Positions 13,649 through 27,447 of a stretch of DNA of 64,000 nucleotides are shown in pieces. The position numbers and the translations under genes are program-made. The DNA is from Heterodera schachtii (Eukaryota > Nematoda > Chromadorea > Rhabditida > Heteroderidae), in NCBI GenBank assembly GCA_023374025.1, contig SIJG01000018.1, forward strand, positions 1,598,175 through 1,662,174. Reading direction: 5' to 3'. The stretch's first letter is position 1; each line of letters begins with the position of its first letter. Under the pieces are notes generated by a model. The model had not been told where the DNA came from. It made no database searches and saw nothing but the letters and a program-made list of their open reading frames with translations.

Positions 13649-14407
13649 TAATTTTTGAAAATTTGAGTGTAATTTGTTAACAGATTTTTATCAAAAAATG
13701 CCAATTTTGCGATTTTGAGCCAATTTTTTTAACTAAAATAGTAGTTTTCGGTCTTTATATATATTTTTTGCTTTTTCTCCCACAAAAATGCCATTCTTAG
13801 GGGTCAATATTTAACCCCGACCCCGAGTCGGAGTTAAGGGTCGGGGTCGGGGTTAACCCCGAAAATGGCCAAAAATGTCGGAGTTCGGGGTCGGGGTCGG
13901 GGTTGGAAGCGTCGGGGTCGGGGTTACCCCCGAAAATGGCCAAAAATGTCGGGATTCGGGGTCGGGGCGGGGTCGCAAAACCCTAGTATAAATGTATGTT
14001 TCAAGATTAAATATTTTAATTAAATTTAAATATTACAATTTTCTACCAATTAAAAGGTTTAATTAATGATGAATTTCATTTTTTAATTTACTTTCAACTA
14101 AAATAGATATAGTAAAAATTTTCATTGGATTATTTTTTAAGAAATTTACTCTTTTAAACTCAAGTTAAAATTATAACTTGTCGGCTATCGATCGCGTTTG
14201 CGATTTCGACTTCATGATGAGTCCGATTTAAAGCCCTTCGCTTTTTTCACATTTCATTATTATTGATAATAAATTATTTTAATTTGTAAATATTTTACGG
14301 CTGTATATGGGGTGTAACACTACTGATTCTTTAACAATTTTGCTCCCAACTTTAGCCAGTTTTGGTCGGTCAAAATATAATTAGATGTAGTTACAAATTT
14401 CAAATTC

Positions 14408-14430
14408 GGTCGGTGCCATGGCGCCGCCGG
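14408..14430 (+). repeat. Degenerate GC-rich hairpin motif copy
   Basis: GGTCGGTGCCATGGCGCCGCCGG, with a loop reduced to AT. Further eroded relatives are seen at about 11693-11718, 29475-29494, 34365-34390, 37567-37585 and 38672-38690. Confidence 0.45.
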
Positions 14431-14539
14431 ACGCAAAAGTGTGCTTAATTTTTTCAAACATTGAAAAATTGATACCTGAGTAATGTATTAAATTTTTCTA
14501 TTTGTTTACAATAAAAATTTAATTAAAACTGATACACAT

Positions 14540-14625
14540 AGATGTTATGTATATCATTGCAAAGTTTTAAAACGAGTATAATATTAATTTATATTTTTCA
14601 ATAGATGTTCGACCTATTTTTTTCA
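14540..14625 (+). repeat. Old dispersed repeat, copy shared with 37915-37985 and 15110-15180
   Basis: The stretch AAAGTTTTAAAACGAGTATA and the following TTCAATAGATGTTCGACCTA are the same at 37919-37980; a more diverged copy lies at 15110-15180. Confidence 0.65.
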
Positions 14626-16279
14626 AAACAAATTAGAGTGTTGCCGCATATTTCTCGCATATCGATCTTTATAATAAAAAAGGTCAAATTCGTTTATTTT
14701 GAAAGTTCTTTAATCAAAAATAATTAAGTTTTAAATTTTGAACAAATGAATTTAAAAAAAGCAAAAATGGTTTTATATTTCAATTTAAACTTTTGTATTT
14801 TAATTTAAATTATATTTTTTAAATTTTCCTCAGTAATTAAAATATTTTGTAGTTTTCTTTTCTGAACGCTTGAAAGTTTATTACTTTTGCATGCGGCACA
14901 GATGAAAAGCATGGTCGGGATGCTGTTGAAGTTTGCTAATTGAAGTTCTGACTCCTTAATTATTATTCGAGTTGCTGTTATTTAATTAAAGTTTGTTTAT
15001 ATTTTTTCTCGAATTAAATATTTTTCTTGTTCATCTCCGACTTGGGTAATTAAATCACTTTTCAATACAAATTGTATCTTAAAAGATGATTTGTTAAGTA
15101 AATATTATTTCCATAGATGTTTTGTATATCTTGACAAAGCTTTAAAAAATTGTAATATTAATTTATTATTTTTCAATTAAAGTTTTAGGCTTAATTATTG
15201 AAATTCAAATGAGAGAGTTGCCACATTTTAGATTCTATTTATTAAATAAAAATATCACATTTAGCTGTTTTGCGCGACTGAAACGCGTGTCATTTTTAAG
15301 TTTTATAAAAATATTGGTTCATAAAGGCTCAATTGTTTGATTAATTTTTTTAAGTTGTTTATAAAAAGAATTATTTTTTTTTTTAAATGAGTGTTTTAAC
15401 AAAGAAAAAGTGCTTTACTAAGATGAATTTTCAGTGATACTAAATTTAAATATATTTTATAAATAGTGAATTTCTTCTCTGATAACAATACAAGTTTTCG
15501 AATATAAATGCCGATAATCCAAAATTTAATTTTGTACTTTATAAACTTAAAAATTCTTTAATGAATTTTCCTTTCTTTGTCTGCATCATTTTAACAATTC
15601 TTTTGGTGTGTTTTTTTTCTTGAATTGATTCATCAATTAAATTGTCTGATGCTTTATTACATATTTTATTGATCTAATAAAAATATTTAATTTATATTAT
15701 TCAAAAGACTTTATTAATGTTGATTTTTTCAAATATGTTTTATATAAATGTGAAAATATTGGTATTGTTTAAATTTCATTATAAACCTAGTAATTATTTA
15801 TAAAAATAAAAACAAGATCAAACTTTTTTATCCATCTTTCATCAATAAGATCGCATAACGATTATTAAGCTATAGTTCGGATATATTTTGAGGATTTTTA
15901 ATAATAAAATTTTATTTTTTTCATTCCAAAATATTTTAAAATTTCTTTGAACTTTCCAAAATAATAAATAAATAACTTTTTATTTATGCTTACAAAATTC
16001 ACTTCTCAATTACGTGATTCACAATAATATTTAAAATTTATTAATTTACATTGTTTAGGAAAACGCATTACAGTCGCAATTCCGAACTGAATTTAAAATA
16101 AAGGATAGCGACCGGACTCATATTTATGGATTTTTCATTATTTTTTTCCAAAGTAGCTTTTCAAAATGAATTCTGATTTTTTTCTGAAAATAATATGATA
16201 ACGCATTGAAGTTCAAGTGAATATAATTGTTATTTCAATTCTAATTAATCATAATATTTTGCTTCAAATATTATCTTAC

Positions 16280-16640
16280 GTAAAAATGTTTTATTATTTT
16301 TTTTATTTTAATAGAAAATTTTATCACTAACAATTACACTTGCTATACGAATAATTTTCTCTTATCAGATAAAGCCATTAGTATTTTTTGTTATATTCGA
16401 TTTTACTTATAATTACGATATGATGTTAATTATGTTGTGTAAAATACTTTTTTGTGTTCTTCTTGGTTTACTTCGCGCACTTCAGCCAAAAACTATTTAC
16501 CTGAATATTCTTAAATTTCTTATAAATTTCCTTTTATAAAAATTATTTAAATTTATTGAATGTATGATAATTATATTGTTCAATGAAGAAGAGCCAAGAA
16601 TTAAAATGAAAACTATTTTGTAGTTATTTCATAATATCTT
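16280..16640 (+). repeat. Old dispersed repeat related to 3670-4340 and 38030-38140
   Basis: Shared blocks: GAAAATTTTATCACTAACAA with a following CTTATCAGATAAAG (38038-38140), and TGTTCTTCTTGGTTTACTTC followed by AATGAAGAAGAGCCAAGAATTA (4185-4340). Confidence 0.55.
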
Positions 16641-17683
16641 TTAACTCAGATAATATTTCAAAATTAAAAAATCGATTATTTATTCATTTGTTGATCACGT
16701 TATATCAACAGTATTCTAGTCCGATGAAGCAATCTCTTCTTTGCCCACATTTATATTCAGCAGCATGAGATCATTAAGGTTGCAATATTCTTCGCGAATT
16801 GATCATTTTTGCTGTTCAGCATTACAATTTCTTTTTTAATTTAAATTAAGACTGTCAAAACGAATTAAAATGTTCGATTTATGGTTTTTGTAAGAAATTT
16901 ATTTCTTATTTGGTTAAAATAGAGCCAATTAAATTATTTAAAAGTTATTTATAGTAATATTTATTGAATTTTAATTAAAAATTATTGTCTCATAATTAAT
17001 CATGATATGCCGGCTAATTTTATGTCGATTGTATGGAGTAAGTTGCATTTTATTAAATTGTTTAGGTTGGACTTTTTAATTTATCTAAATTTGCTTTATG
17101 TTTTTTAGTGCTTAATTAATCTTGGTGTGAGGCAAATATTATATGAGGTAAAATGGATGATTTATGTTTTGGATTAGACCGAAGGTTTGATCATTTCTTA
17201 TCTTGTTATTTGCCCTGAGATGAGTTAAAATGCTGACTGTTCAGAGTGTCATTCTTTCCGCTTATAAAATTATTATTTTTTAATACAATTTAATTTGATA
17301 AATGAAGAATGTTTATTTGGAGGCTTTTAACACTGTTATTTTTGAAAAAATCCTTGAATGATTGTTTAATTTTTCGTTGATAAAATAATTATTTATTTTT
17401 ATAATAAATTACATTTGTAGTTGTAGTACATGGACGGTAAAAAAGAAAAAAAGCGGCAATAAATCTTTTTTTGGAGAATAGAGAAAATTATTGGAGTTCC
17501 GTTACTTTTTCTTTTTATCTTTAATTCTCTTAATTTTATGTACTATCTCTTCATTCTTAACCATGTAAAAACACTATTTACTTCGTTCAATATAACTTTT
17601 TTCCGCCTTACAGATTTTCTATAGATTTTGCATGTCCCTTGAGAAAAAAATTCTGCATTGAATGCATAAAAACTCCTAAAAAT

Positions 17684-17702
17684 GTGTGTGTGTGTGTGTG
17701 TG
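17684..17702. repeat. (TG)n microsatellite
   Basis: About nine GT dinucleotides; no gene context. Confidence 0.85.
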
Positions 17703-17829
17703 TTCAATTTTTGCTTAAACAAAACTGCCAAAAATGGATTAAAAAACCTTCAAAATCAAGTTTTATCAAATATTAGCTTTACATTTTAACCAAATATATC
17801 TCTTGGTAATAATCTTATTGAACTTCGGT

Positions 17830-18050
17830 CCTTAGGGGTGTATTTTTGCTTTTTTATATTTTTCTTGTGAAAATTTCCAAAAAATTGCCGATACATATAT
17901 ATTCTAAAATGTAAAAATTGCAAAATATGGATTTATTCCCGAAAACCGTCATAATATAGATTTATATTGACTAAAAACATTCACCAAATTAAAAAATTTT
18001 AAAGTAGAAATGCTATTTTTGAGCCCCTTTCTTCATAGCATATGCGTAGG
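17830..18050. repeat. Copy of the GCATATTT-word repeat
   Basis: Inverted match to 46990-47190, including GAGCCCCTTTCTTCATAGCA and the CCTTAGGG / TTTTTCTTGTGAAA blocks. Confidence 0.5.
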
Positions 18051-21000
18051 AAATATATGTAAACCATTTGGTTTTAAGTCTTGATACATTTTAATTGTTC
18101 TTGAGTACAAAATTAAAAATTCTCTAGTTATATTTTTTTACTTCTATGAAAGCAGTAATTAATTTTTTATAAATGAATATTTATTACAATAAATGTGTGA
18201 TAATAAGAACAATTAGCAATGAACTTAAGCTTTTTATTTTTTGTATCATTCTTGCTTTACGATTCATATCCATAAATTTGGAAATTTTGTGATCTCAAGT
18301 TTTTGCCCGAATTTTGCGCGCTACAAAATTCTTTCATCATCATTTCTTCGCGAATCTCTTTCCTATGGCATTCGCTGTGCGGAATTGTCTCACCTTCTTT
18401 TATATAAATTTCCGTTTGGATATTAAATGTTTTAATACATATTATATTGAATTAAGTTATGATTTTCAGAAAATAAAATAGATTCTGGTAACAGATTAAT
18501 TTTTTTTCATTTGCAATTATTAAATTTTTTAATTCAAAAATTACATTTCACATTTACAAATTCAATTATTTTGTACTATTTAAATTTTACTTTCAATTTT
18601 TTGCAAAATTTATATGAAGTTTTGCTAATTTATTTGTTTTAATTACAATTTTAAAATGAGAATTACCACTCAGTAAATAAATCCAACTTTGTATATTTTC
18701 ATTTTACAAACACACTTTGGTTTATTGTATAAAAATTAATTAAAATGCCACCGCTATTGAGTGTACACGAGAATTGGCTTCTGTAGCCAGTTTTTCTAAG
18801 GGCAGGGAGTAGACGATTAACAACCGCCACGCTTTCAGTGTTTTTCAATTTTTACACCACATACAATTAAATTAATTTCTTCTCTAACCGTAATTTGTTT
18901 ATTTTTTTTAAATATACACATAATCTTTTTGAAAGTGACACATTTTAATTGTGTCAAAAAGTGGTGAAAAATAGTTTAGGGCAATGCCGAATGCCTTTTC
19001 CATGGGCGCGGGACTCCCTTCTAAAATTTTCGTTTTGGATATTTTATAAATATTAAAACTTAATTATAAATCTATATTGAATTAATTAATTTTTATTTTT
19101 CTGACGAGAGAAGTTAATTGAACTTATTTATTATTTAAATAATTTTGATTTTTTCTTTGCAATTATTTTAACTTTTTTAAAAATGCGGATCAAATTATTG
19201 CTCGAGATGGTAATGTTCCTTACAATTATTGTACTTGATTCTTATTTACTTTATTTATTTATCTCATTTCATATTCATTTAATTACTAATTTTTTTAATT
19301 TTTTTAAATCAAAATTTTTCTTTCCCATTTTGAGTCATTATTTGTAACGATTGTCTCAAATTATTTGTATTTTTATTATAATCTAAATGTTATTTTTTTA
19401 GTTCAAATATTTTATGAAATTTATTTTTATTTATTTATCAATCCTTTTGATTTTAAAATAATTTTTGATAAAATATAATTATCAAATCTTGAAGAATTAT
19501 AAAGTTAAGTATGGAATTTTACAGTCAAAATACGAATATTTTTATGATGTTATTTTTAATAGAATTTAAATTATTACATTTTTGGCCAATTAAAATTTTA
19601 AATGAAGGTCTTTTATTATTTATTTGTTTTTAAAATAATCAAATACAATAAATTTACCACCAAATGACCCAGAATATTTTAGAGTTATTTTGATTCGAAA
19701 GCTTAATACGCTGGTATCAATTTAGGTTTATCCAATTAAATTACGATTTTGTTATTAAAATTTGTATTTAATATTTTCACTTTCTAGTTGCGCACTTCGG
19801 ATTTCAAATAATTATACGAGGATCGGTTCTGTATTTTCTTTCATGGTTTAAGACTTCGGTTCATAATTAAAAACTCATTGTGTAACAGAAATTCTTGAAT
19901 ATATTTCCAATTATTCAGATCCCATTTTCATAAAAAATTTTAATACTTTTCTTATCTCTTTAAAAAATCAATGGCTCAGTTTATCCTTTGTAATTACATA
20001 AATTAAAAGTATTTCGATCAGGTCGACCTTAGTTTATTTTTTCATATATAAAACAATATGTTAAGCATTAAATATTTGAATTAAAATTAAATAATTACAA
20101 TTTTTCAACCAACAAAGTGTTAAATTAATGATGAGCATGGATTATTTGATTATTAGATTAATACGCTGCCTTAATTTCCATTTGAATTTCGATTATTAAA
20201 TTTATGTGTTCATTTTTAAATTGCTCAAATCTTCTGGTCAGAGTTGATTTATAATTCGATTATCATTCTGATTTTTTCATAGTTAAACTTTCGGCTTTTC
20301 AGAATAAAAAATTCAATTTAAAAAGTAACATCTGTTTCTTACAAAATTCAAATTTTCATTCTCAGTAAGATTTTATTGTCTAGCGCCCTTTTTAAAAAAT
20401 TTTAATTTTATTTGAGTTTCTTTTTCAAATTTTGCATCTTTTTTGTTACATATATTTTTCTATATTCAGTTTATTCTCGATTTTCAAAACTTTCCAAATT
20501 CAAAAACTTTTTCATTTTATATTAAAATCAGTTTTATTCAAGAGTTAATTTTATTGTAGTAAATTTAAGCAGAAATTGTAAATTTCTAAGTAATAAAAAT
20601 ATGCATTGAAAATAATTTAAATATGCAATTTAGATTTTGTTTGTTAAAAGATTTTAATTTGCAATTATTAAAACATATTTGTGGTATGCTTATTGTAAAA
20701 GCATATGCAAAAATTAAATTGTAGTTTTTTCAGTTGTACTAGCAAATTTAATTATTCTTGGCAATTTTTTAAAACAAAATATGACAAAAATAATAATTTT
20801 ACAATAATGCCTTATTTATTTTGTTTTAGCCTTCTTCCCAATAATTTTAATCCATTTTGAATGGTTTTATTAATTCCATTTTTAAGTGCGGGATTCGATG
20901 GTAAATAAATTAAATTTTTATCATAATTTCTATCCTTTTCTTCCAAAAAAATCACAAACCATTGAAGAAAATATTTAAATCATTTTTCCATTTTTATTTA

Positions 21001-23089
21001 ATAATTAGGTCATATTAATGTTTCATTTTAATTTTTTTAATTACTTAAATGAGTTCATTTTTAATTAGTCAAATTAAATTATTATAATTTTCAAATATGC
21101 TTTTTTGATGATATAAGTAATTATTATATTCTCTCCGATTTAATGAATTTCATAGATTAAGTTTGAAGATATTTAAAGCATCATTTGTGACAAATTAAAA
21201 AAGGTTATTATTTGTTTTATAAAAGTTATTAAAATTTAAATTATCAAAAATTTGCTGTACACTTGTAGAGTAATTTCAAAAGTTCCATCGGAACCCAGTT
21301 TCTATGCATAGTTTATATTTTATTATTTAATTATTAACATGAAATAATGTCAGAATTAATAATAGAAAAGCAAGAATTATTAAAATATTATTTCTTATTT
21401 TATTTTTTATTTGGATTTACATGTTTACTGTCTAAAAATCAGGTTTAAATTTTAAAATTATTCATCATAAGAATTTGATGAAAAGACTAGGAAATGGGTG
21501 GCATTTTATTACATTAAAATGTTTTTGACGTAGTTTGACATTCATGTTATCTATGGCTATGAAAATGAGCTGCAAAACTAGTTTCGTTTTGATTTCTTGT
21601 CACTTTTTCTTTATTTTATTTTTTTGATTTTGATTAATTTAATAATTGTTTAATTTATTGTTCGTTCGGTTTTCTTTAGAATTTTATCTTTCTTCTGACC
21701 ATCATCAGATATTTATATACTTCTTATAGTTTCTTGAATTTATCAATTTTATGTTTGGATAGGTTAAATTTTTCTTATATGAATTTTTATTATTTTTGCT
21801 TGAAAATATAATTTCCCCAAAATACCAATTATTGAGTGTAAATATAATAAAAATCTCTCTTTTGAAGTGAATTAGTGAAAAAGGTGTATTCGTATTCCAT
21901 ATTAGGTGGATTAAGTCAATTAACTTAGTTCAACATTTTTATCGATTTCAGCATATCATATAACCGTTATATAAATTAATTTACAACAGAAAAATGATTT
22001 ATATTATAATATTATGAAAATAAAATATAATTATTTTGTAAAATTCTATTCCATATTTAAAAAATCATTAACATAACTAATAGCATTTTTATGATCAACA
22101 ACATTGAAAATATTAACCATTTTCGAAGCCGAAGCTTCGCACGTCCCTGTTTTGGATACACTGGCCAGCCTGGGTGTATAGACATTGCAATTTTTAAAAT
22201 GTTTATTTCTATAAATAATCAATATTATTATGTTTGCTGACTTTTGTTTTTATTTATATATTTATTTTGAATTGAGTGTTTTTAATCCATATCCATTATT
22301 TTTTAACATTGTGATGACTGCTTGTAGATGGGCAATTATTTCTGCTGTGCAATAACCGGTAAAAATTTTCATAGATTTTTTAGGTCTCTCATGTTGTGGT
22401 CCTCAGATCAGTGAATTTAAGCTCATTTTTTCTAAAAGTATTGTATTAAATTTTAAAGTTGTAATTTTTTAAATTTATTGTTATTTTCCATTTCCTTAAC
22501 ATATCGTTATACTTGTAATTTCGATTTTTTTTAAATGTATTTAAATCTAATTTTAGATGGTAGTTTTCAAAAATTTTTATATAGAATCAATTGCAATTTT
22601 TTTCATAATTGATTAATTATTGTAAATTGAATATAAACTTATTCAAAAAAAGACCCGCTGGGAAAAAAAATTTTCCAGGAAAAACGGCTGGACCGTAAAA
22701 TATTAAGATGTAACGAAATTTTAAAAAAAAACGTTTTTTTCGTATTTTTTATTCGTTATTTTTTGTTCAATATTATCAATTTTTAATACATTACTTATAA
22801 TAATTTTTTGTGTTACCATTAATTCAATTTAATTATAAAATTAGGCAATTTAATTATGCCTTACGTTAATAACTATAAATATTTGTTTTATTTTATTTTT
22901 TTCATTTTTAATTTTACTTTGTTTTTTGTCTTTTTTCTACGATTAAAAATTAAAATTTTTGGTTAATTATGTTTTCCTCATTTTATCTAAATATTTAATA
23001 TATTTATTTAAATTTAATAAAGATACCAAAAAACTCCATCCGTCTGTTGACCTCACGCATTTTTTCAATGAGTTTAAATTCGAAAGAAT

Positions 23090-23275
23090 CATCCTCATTT
23101 TAACGGAAAGTGTTTACGAAAAAATTTTATATCAATTTTTTTCCCCGAAATTTGCCCCAAATTTGCAGTTCCAAAAATTATATCGCCAAAACTCTGAAGT
23201 CATATAATTTTTTATAGGGCAAGAAAAAATCTGAAAAAATTCATGTAAGCATAACCTTTTGTGCTGATCAAATAA
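23090..23275 (+). repeat. Diverged fragment of the palindromic MITE family
   Basis: Shares with 61145-61330 the order: GGAAAGTG, a poly-T run, CCCCAAAT, TTCCAAAAATTATA, a CTCTGAAG/CTTTGAAG block, and the GAAAAAATCTGAAAAAATTC stretch before GTGCTGATCAAA. That last part also matches 6360-6425. Confidence 0.55.
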
Positions 23276-26200
23276 TTTTTTTTAATTAAATTTATTTATT
23301 CTTCTAGCGCTGAACGTCACAATATTCATACTTTTTGCATAAAACACACATGTTCAGATGAGGCACAAGTTTTTTCAATGTTTAATTTTTTCGTATTTTT
23401 ATAGCCTATTTTTTGATTAATTCTTTAAATGCTTAATGGTATTTTAAACATCGATATATGTAATTATGTCGGATTAATCTTCATTTATAGAATTCCAAAT
23501 TTTTATTCTTCATCCTTTTAATTTTTTTCATTTATTGCTATTTTAATCTAAGTATTTTAATTAAACTTTTTATAATTTCGTGCGCTTTTATTTTATTATT
23601 ATATAATTTTATACATATTAAGATGTATTTTTATTTTGATTAATCAATGCATTCTTTTAATCACTTTTTATATAATACTATTAAATTAGAATTTTAATTT
23701 TTTGATATTTATTTAAAAATCTTTTTTTTTTTGCTTGATAAATTAATTCTCAATAATAATTTTAATTGTTTTTCATTAAAAATTTTCTATATAAAGGTAA
23801 TATTGCTTCGTTGGCTGATTTACTATCTCCAGATCTAAAATGGCATGAGCCAAGAATTATTTGCCGAAAAAGGAGCCTGTCAGCATCATAAAACAAAAAT
23901 GACAGAAAAATAAAAGAAAACTTAAAGCATCATCTAAAACAGAAATAAAGGGATTATTAATATTTTATTTTTTGTTTTGTTTATCTTTCTTAATCTCTGT
24001 GTTAAAAAATGTTTCTAAAATTATTTTCTCTGCAGCATTATGATTTTACCGTAATTCTTTCTTTATTTTTTGCAAGTTGGACATTTTTATTTGCTCTTAG
24101 CTAATTTTTTGATTTGATCTTGGAGATAAATATGTTTAAAATATTTTTTTTAAATTAAAAAAAATAATATTAAGAAGCTCTTTATTATTTGTTTATCAAA
24201 ACATTCAAAAAAATTTTATTTATAAATTTTTTTATTGAGTAGTTTAAATTTTGGAAATTTTGAACAATTAATTAAAGAGGATATAAAAACAAATTAAATT
24301 AAATTTTGTATTTATTTTATCATATCTTCGTATTCGAACTTTCAATTAAATATTTTACTACATTTTTTGAATATCCGCTTTAGTTTTATTTGATTTATTT
24401 ATAAATTTATATTACTTTAATAATTTTTCTATTGAGCAAAGAAAGATTATTTAAATTTTATGAAATTTCCTTTTTATCTAATGTTTTAAATATTTTCCCT
24501 CGTTCATTTCTTTGGTAATTCGGTTTTTTTCATCTTAAAAGTAATGGATTTAATTTTATTATTTTCTTTTTTTTTGTTATTTCGTGGGCCAACCCACTTT
24601 TAAATTCAATTCATATGAATGAACTTGCAATTTCTAATTCATAATTTTAAACAAATTAAAAATTAAATCTAAAAAATGTATATTATAGTGTTAAAGAAAA
24701 TCAGCTGCTTTATCTTTTTGCAGTATTATTTCAAGATCGTAGCTTTGAAACGTAACTTGGTGTCTTTCCGATCTGCCTTTAAGTTCTCGTGCCTTCAACA
24801 TTCCTGTTAATGCATTACAGTCAGTTATTACTTTTGTTCGGCAGACTTTTAATTAAATAGAAAAATATATTTGTTATTTTCTTCAGTCAAATAAATAAAT
24901 TTATCCTTAAAGTTTTAATTTAGTTATAATAGTGACATATTTGTTACTTTATTATTATTATCTTACTTGTCCTTGTAAAAAAGAGACAGAAAAAATATTT
25001 TTAAATAATGGACGATATATTTTTCTTATTCCATTTGCTATAGAAAAACCAATCGAAGGAATTCTTCGTTAATTATGTCATTTTTCGAATGAAATTTGAT
25101 CATTTAAATTTTAAGTATCATATTGAGTCCGCTGGATCCTTTTTAATCGTCAAGAAAGTTTTGAATTTTTAATGATTTATGGACAGATTTTGTTAAAAAA
25201 ATGTAATTTTTTAATTTAATTCTTATTACTGCACTTGCAATTTTCAATGCTTTATTTTCTTTGTTCTTTTTTTTGATGCAGATAATAAAAATATAATATG
25301 AATGTTAAATGTTTTAGTATCTTAGTTTAATTAAATATTTTATTATTTTTAACTTTTTCAAATAATATTTAGGTCCTCCATTTAACTTCATTTCATCTCG
25401 CAATCTAAGCTAGAATGTCGATTGATTATTTTTTCGGCGAACTGATAAACATTTTGACTTTTTAATATTTGAGTATTTCTGTGTTCGTTTTCAAATTTGG
25501 AAGTTATTTTTCTTTGTTGTTTTCTTTATTGATATATGAAATATTCTGATAATTTTCTGGCGATTTTTCTTTGGTTAATTTCTTAGGTAATGCGTTTTTT
25601 CAATTTATATAATATATCTTTGTTTTGTGATAATTTTTGAAATTATCACTCTTCTTTCTTGCAAAGAAGTCTAAAATATTAATCCATTTGTCTTGCTTCA
25701 TATAAATTTATTTTAAAACTGTTTATAATATAATATTTTGATGGGATTATTTTTTTGTATTTCTTATTTTGCAGTTTATACTGTTAAAAACTTTAAATTA
25801 AGAATATATTTTAATCTTTGAATTGGATTAGTTTTCAGTAGCTATTTTAATTTGAAATGTCTTTAATTAAATTTGATAATATTTATAATTTCTCAGTGAT
25901 TTCATGTTTTGGTTATTAAATTAAAATAGTTAAAATGAATTATTATTTTAGACAAATTCACTTATGCTTAATAAAATTTAGTTTAAAATGGAATAATAGG
26001 AACTTATACGAATAGTTTATTCAATCGTTATATAACAGTTAAATTTATAGTTTTATATTTTTCAATAAATTTCGCTTGACTATCTTAATTGGATATCTTT
26101 TAAATACAATATATATTCTTTTTCAATTATTAATATAAAAATTTTAAGCTAATTAAATAATAATTGTTATTGAGCAAAAATTTTTGATATATTTTGTAAA

Positions 26201-26864
26201 AAGTACCTTTTTTGATAAATTAATAATCAAAAATAATTTTTAATTATTCTTGTAAAATTTTAGTTACATTTATAATTTAATATTTCGAATTATGCCCTCG
26301 TCAACCCAATATATACCATGTTTTTGCAAGTATTGAATTTTTTTAGAGAATAACTTATTTTTAAGTATTAAATGCTTTATTAGGCTAGGGCTTTCATGAA
26401 AATCAATTTAATTTGCTTATAAGAGCACTTTTTATACCTGTTTTATGGAACACGTACTGCATTTTAAGTTATTATTATTATTTCAAAAATTTCCTTTTTA
26501 TGCATGCTCCGATTGGTTATTTTGAACTAATAATTATATAATTTGTTTTTTTTAATTTATTTTCATTATTGTTATAACACAAAATAAAAATATTTTTTGA
26601 ATATTTAAAAAATTCTTGCAGAAACGTGTGGTCGGTGCGTAATTTATTGATTTTCTCAAAGTTTCAAAGCATTTGTCATTTTACGAGAATTTTCATTATT
26701 TCAATAATTTTTTCTATCGTGCTTTCAACAAAAGAGGGCCTTCAGAAGTATTTATTTTTGAACATAGGTTTTTGGGTGAGAGAAGTGATGGAGGGGTACC
26801 AATAAGGAAATCGGAAATTATAGTCAGAAAATACTTTTTACTCTTATAAATTTCGGTTGTGGAG

Positions 26865-26920
26865 AGCCTTGGGAAGGATACGTACGCCGCGTAGCCCCCA
26901 CCATTTGACTGAATTTTTCA
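26865..26920 (+). repeat. Fragment related to the palindromic Tc1/mariner-type MITE
   Basis: The stretch with GTACGCCGCGTAGCCCCCAC resembles the inner conserved part of the element at 6115-7262 (TACGGCGTAGACCCACC). Only a small piece remains. Confidence 0.35.
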
Positions 26921-26991
26921 GATGCTGTGTTCAGATTTAGTCAAACAATGTGACAAATTTTGCGCTTTTGAGCATATTTTTAGAAAAAGAA

Positions 26992-27186
26992 ATGACCAAA
27001 AAACGACGGCAAAATTCCTCAAATTTAAATGAGGGGGACGATATTCTCGCCCGCCTCGACCGACTTGAAAAGATGTTAGAAGGGTCAGGGAACCCCACAT
27101 TGGTACCAGTCATCGAACGACTAGAAAAGTTAGAAAAGTTGGTACAACGGCTAATAATTAATTTTGTTGCTTTGCAGCCTGATTAA
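26992..27186 (+). CDS. Possible small coiled-coil protein (64 residues)
   Basis: ATG at 26992 to a stop at 27184-27186. The product begins MTKKRRQNSSN, then has a heptad-like run (ILARLDRLEKMLE, then ERLEKLEKLVQRL) that would form a short coiled coil. GC content is above its surroundings, supporting coding ancestry. The last nine codons lie inside the direct repeat at 27156. It may be part of a mobile element rather than a host gene. No family recognised. Confidence 0.35.
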   Translation: MTKKRRQNSSNLNEGDDILARLDRLEKMLEGSGNPTLVPVIERLEKLEKLVQRLIINFVALQPD

Positions 27187-27447
27187 ATTATTGATTAAAT
27201 ATTCGTTTTATTTATATGCGCTTGCCATATTTGAATAAATGTCCACAAATAAACCTGCATTTGCAGATAAATCAAATTTTTGAATAAATTATTTATTTTC
27301 ATAATTTTGTTTATTAATTGAATAAATATTTCTTTCTGGTCTTAGTATTATTTAGAAAATGATAATAGTTTAAACTTAATTAATTTATTATTTTAAGTTT
27401 TGGAGGTTTATTTTTATTGATTAATTCTTTACCGTTATCTCGCATCC
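27156..27447 (+). repeat. Left copy of a direct repeat flanking the retroelement relic
   Basis: Nearly identical to 29702-30131 over about 290 bp (both begin AATTAATTTTGTTGCTTTGC and run to TTATCTCGCA). It could be a solo LTR-like or duplicated segment. The region upstream of it has a small open frame that ends inside this repeat. Confidence 0.7.

Larger units (their letters stand above)
13232..13985. mobile_element. hAT-like element with GGGGTCG word arrays
   Basis: Perfect 8-bp target duplication GTATAAAT (13224-13231, 13986-13993). Ends TAGGTTTGCGACCCCGAC and GTCGCAAAACCCTA are inverted. Arrays of GGGGTCGG lie inside both ends, and two copies of the GC-rich hairpin motif lie in the middle in opposite orientations (13368-13394 and 13623-13648). 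No transposase frame. Confidence 0.8.
14630..26700. other. Large AT-rich gene desert
   Basis: About 80% AT. Only diverged internal repeats, short microsatellites, and GC-richer patches near 18760-18840 and 22125-22185. No credible exon chain on either strand. Confidence 0.55.

Noticed and set aside
14180..14235. Hammerhead-ribozyme-like TGATGAGTCC
   Set aside because: The base before TGATGA is A, not the required C, and no GAAA element with a closing stem follows.
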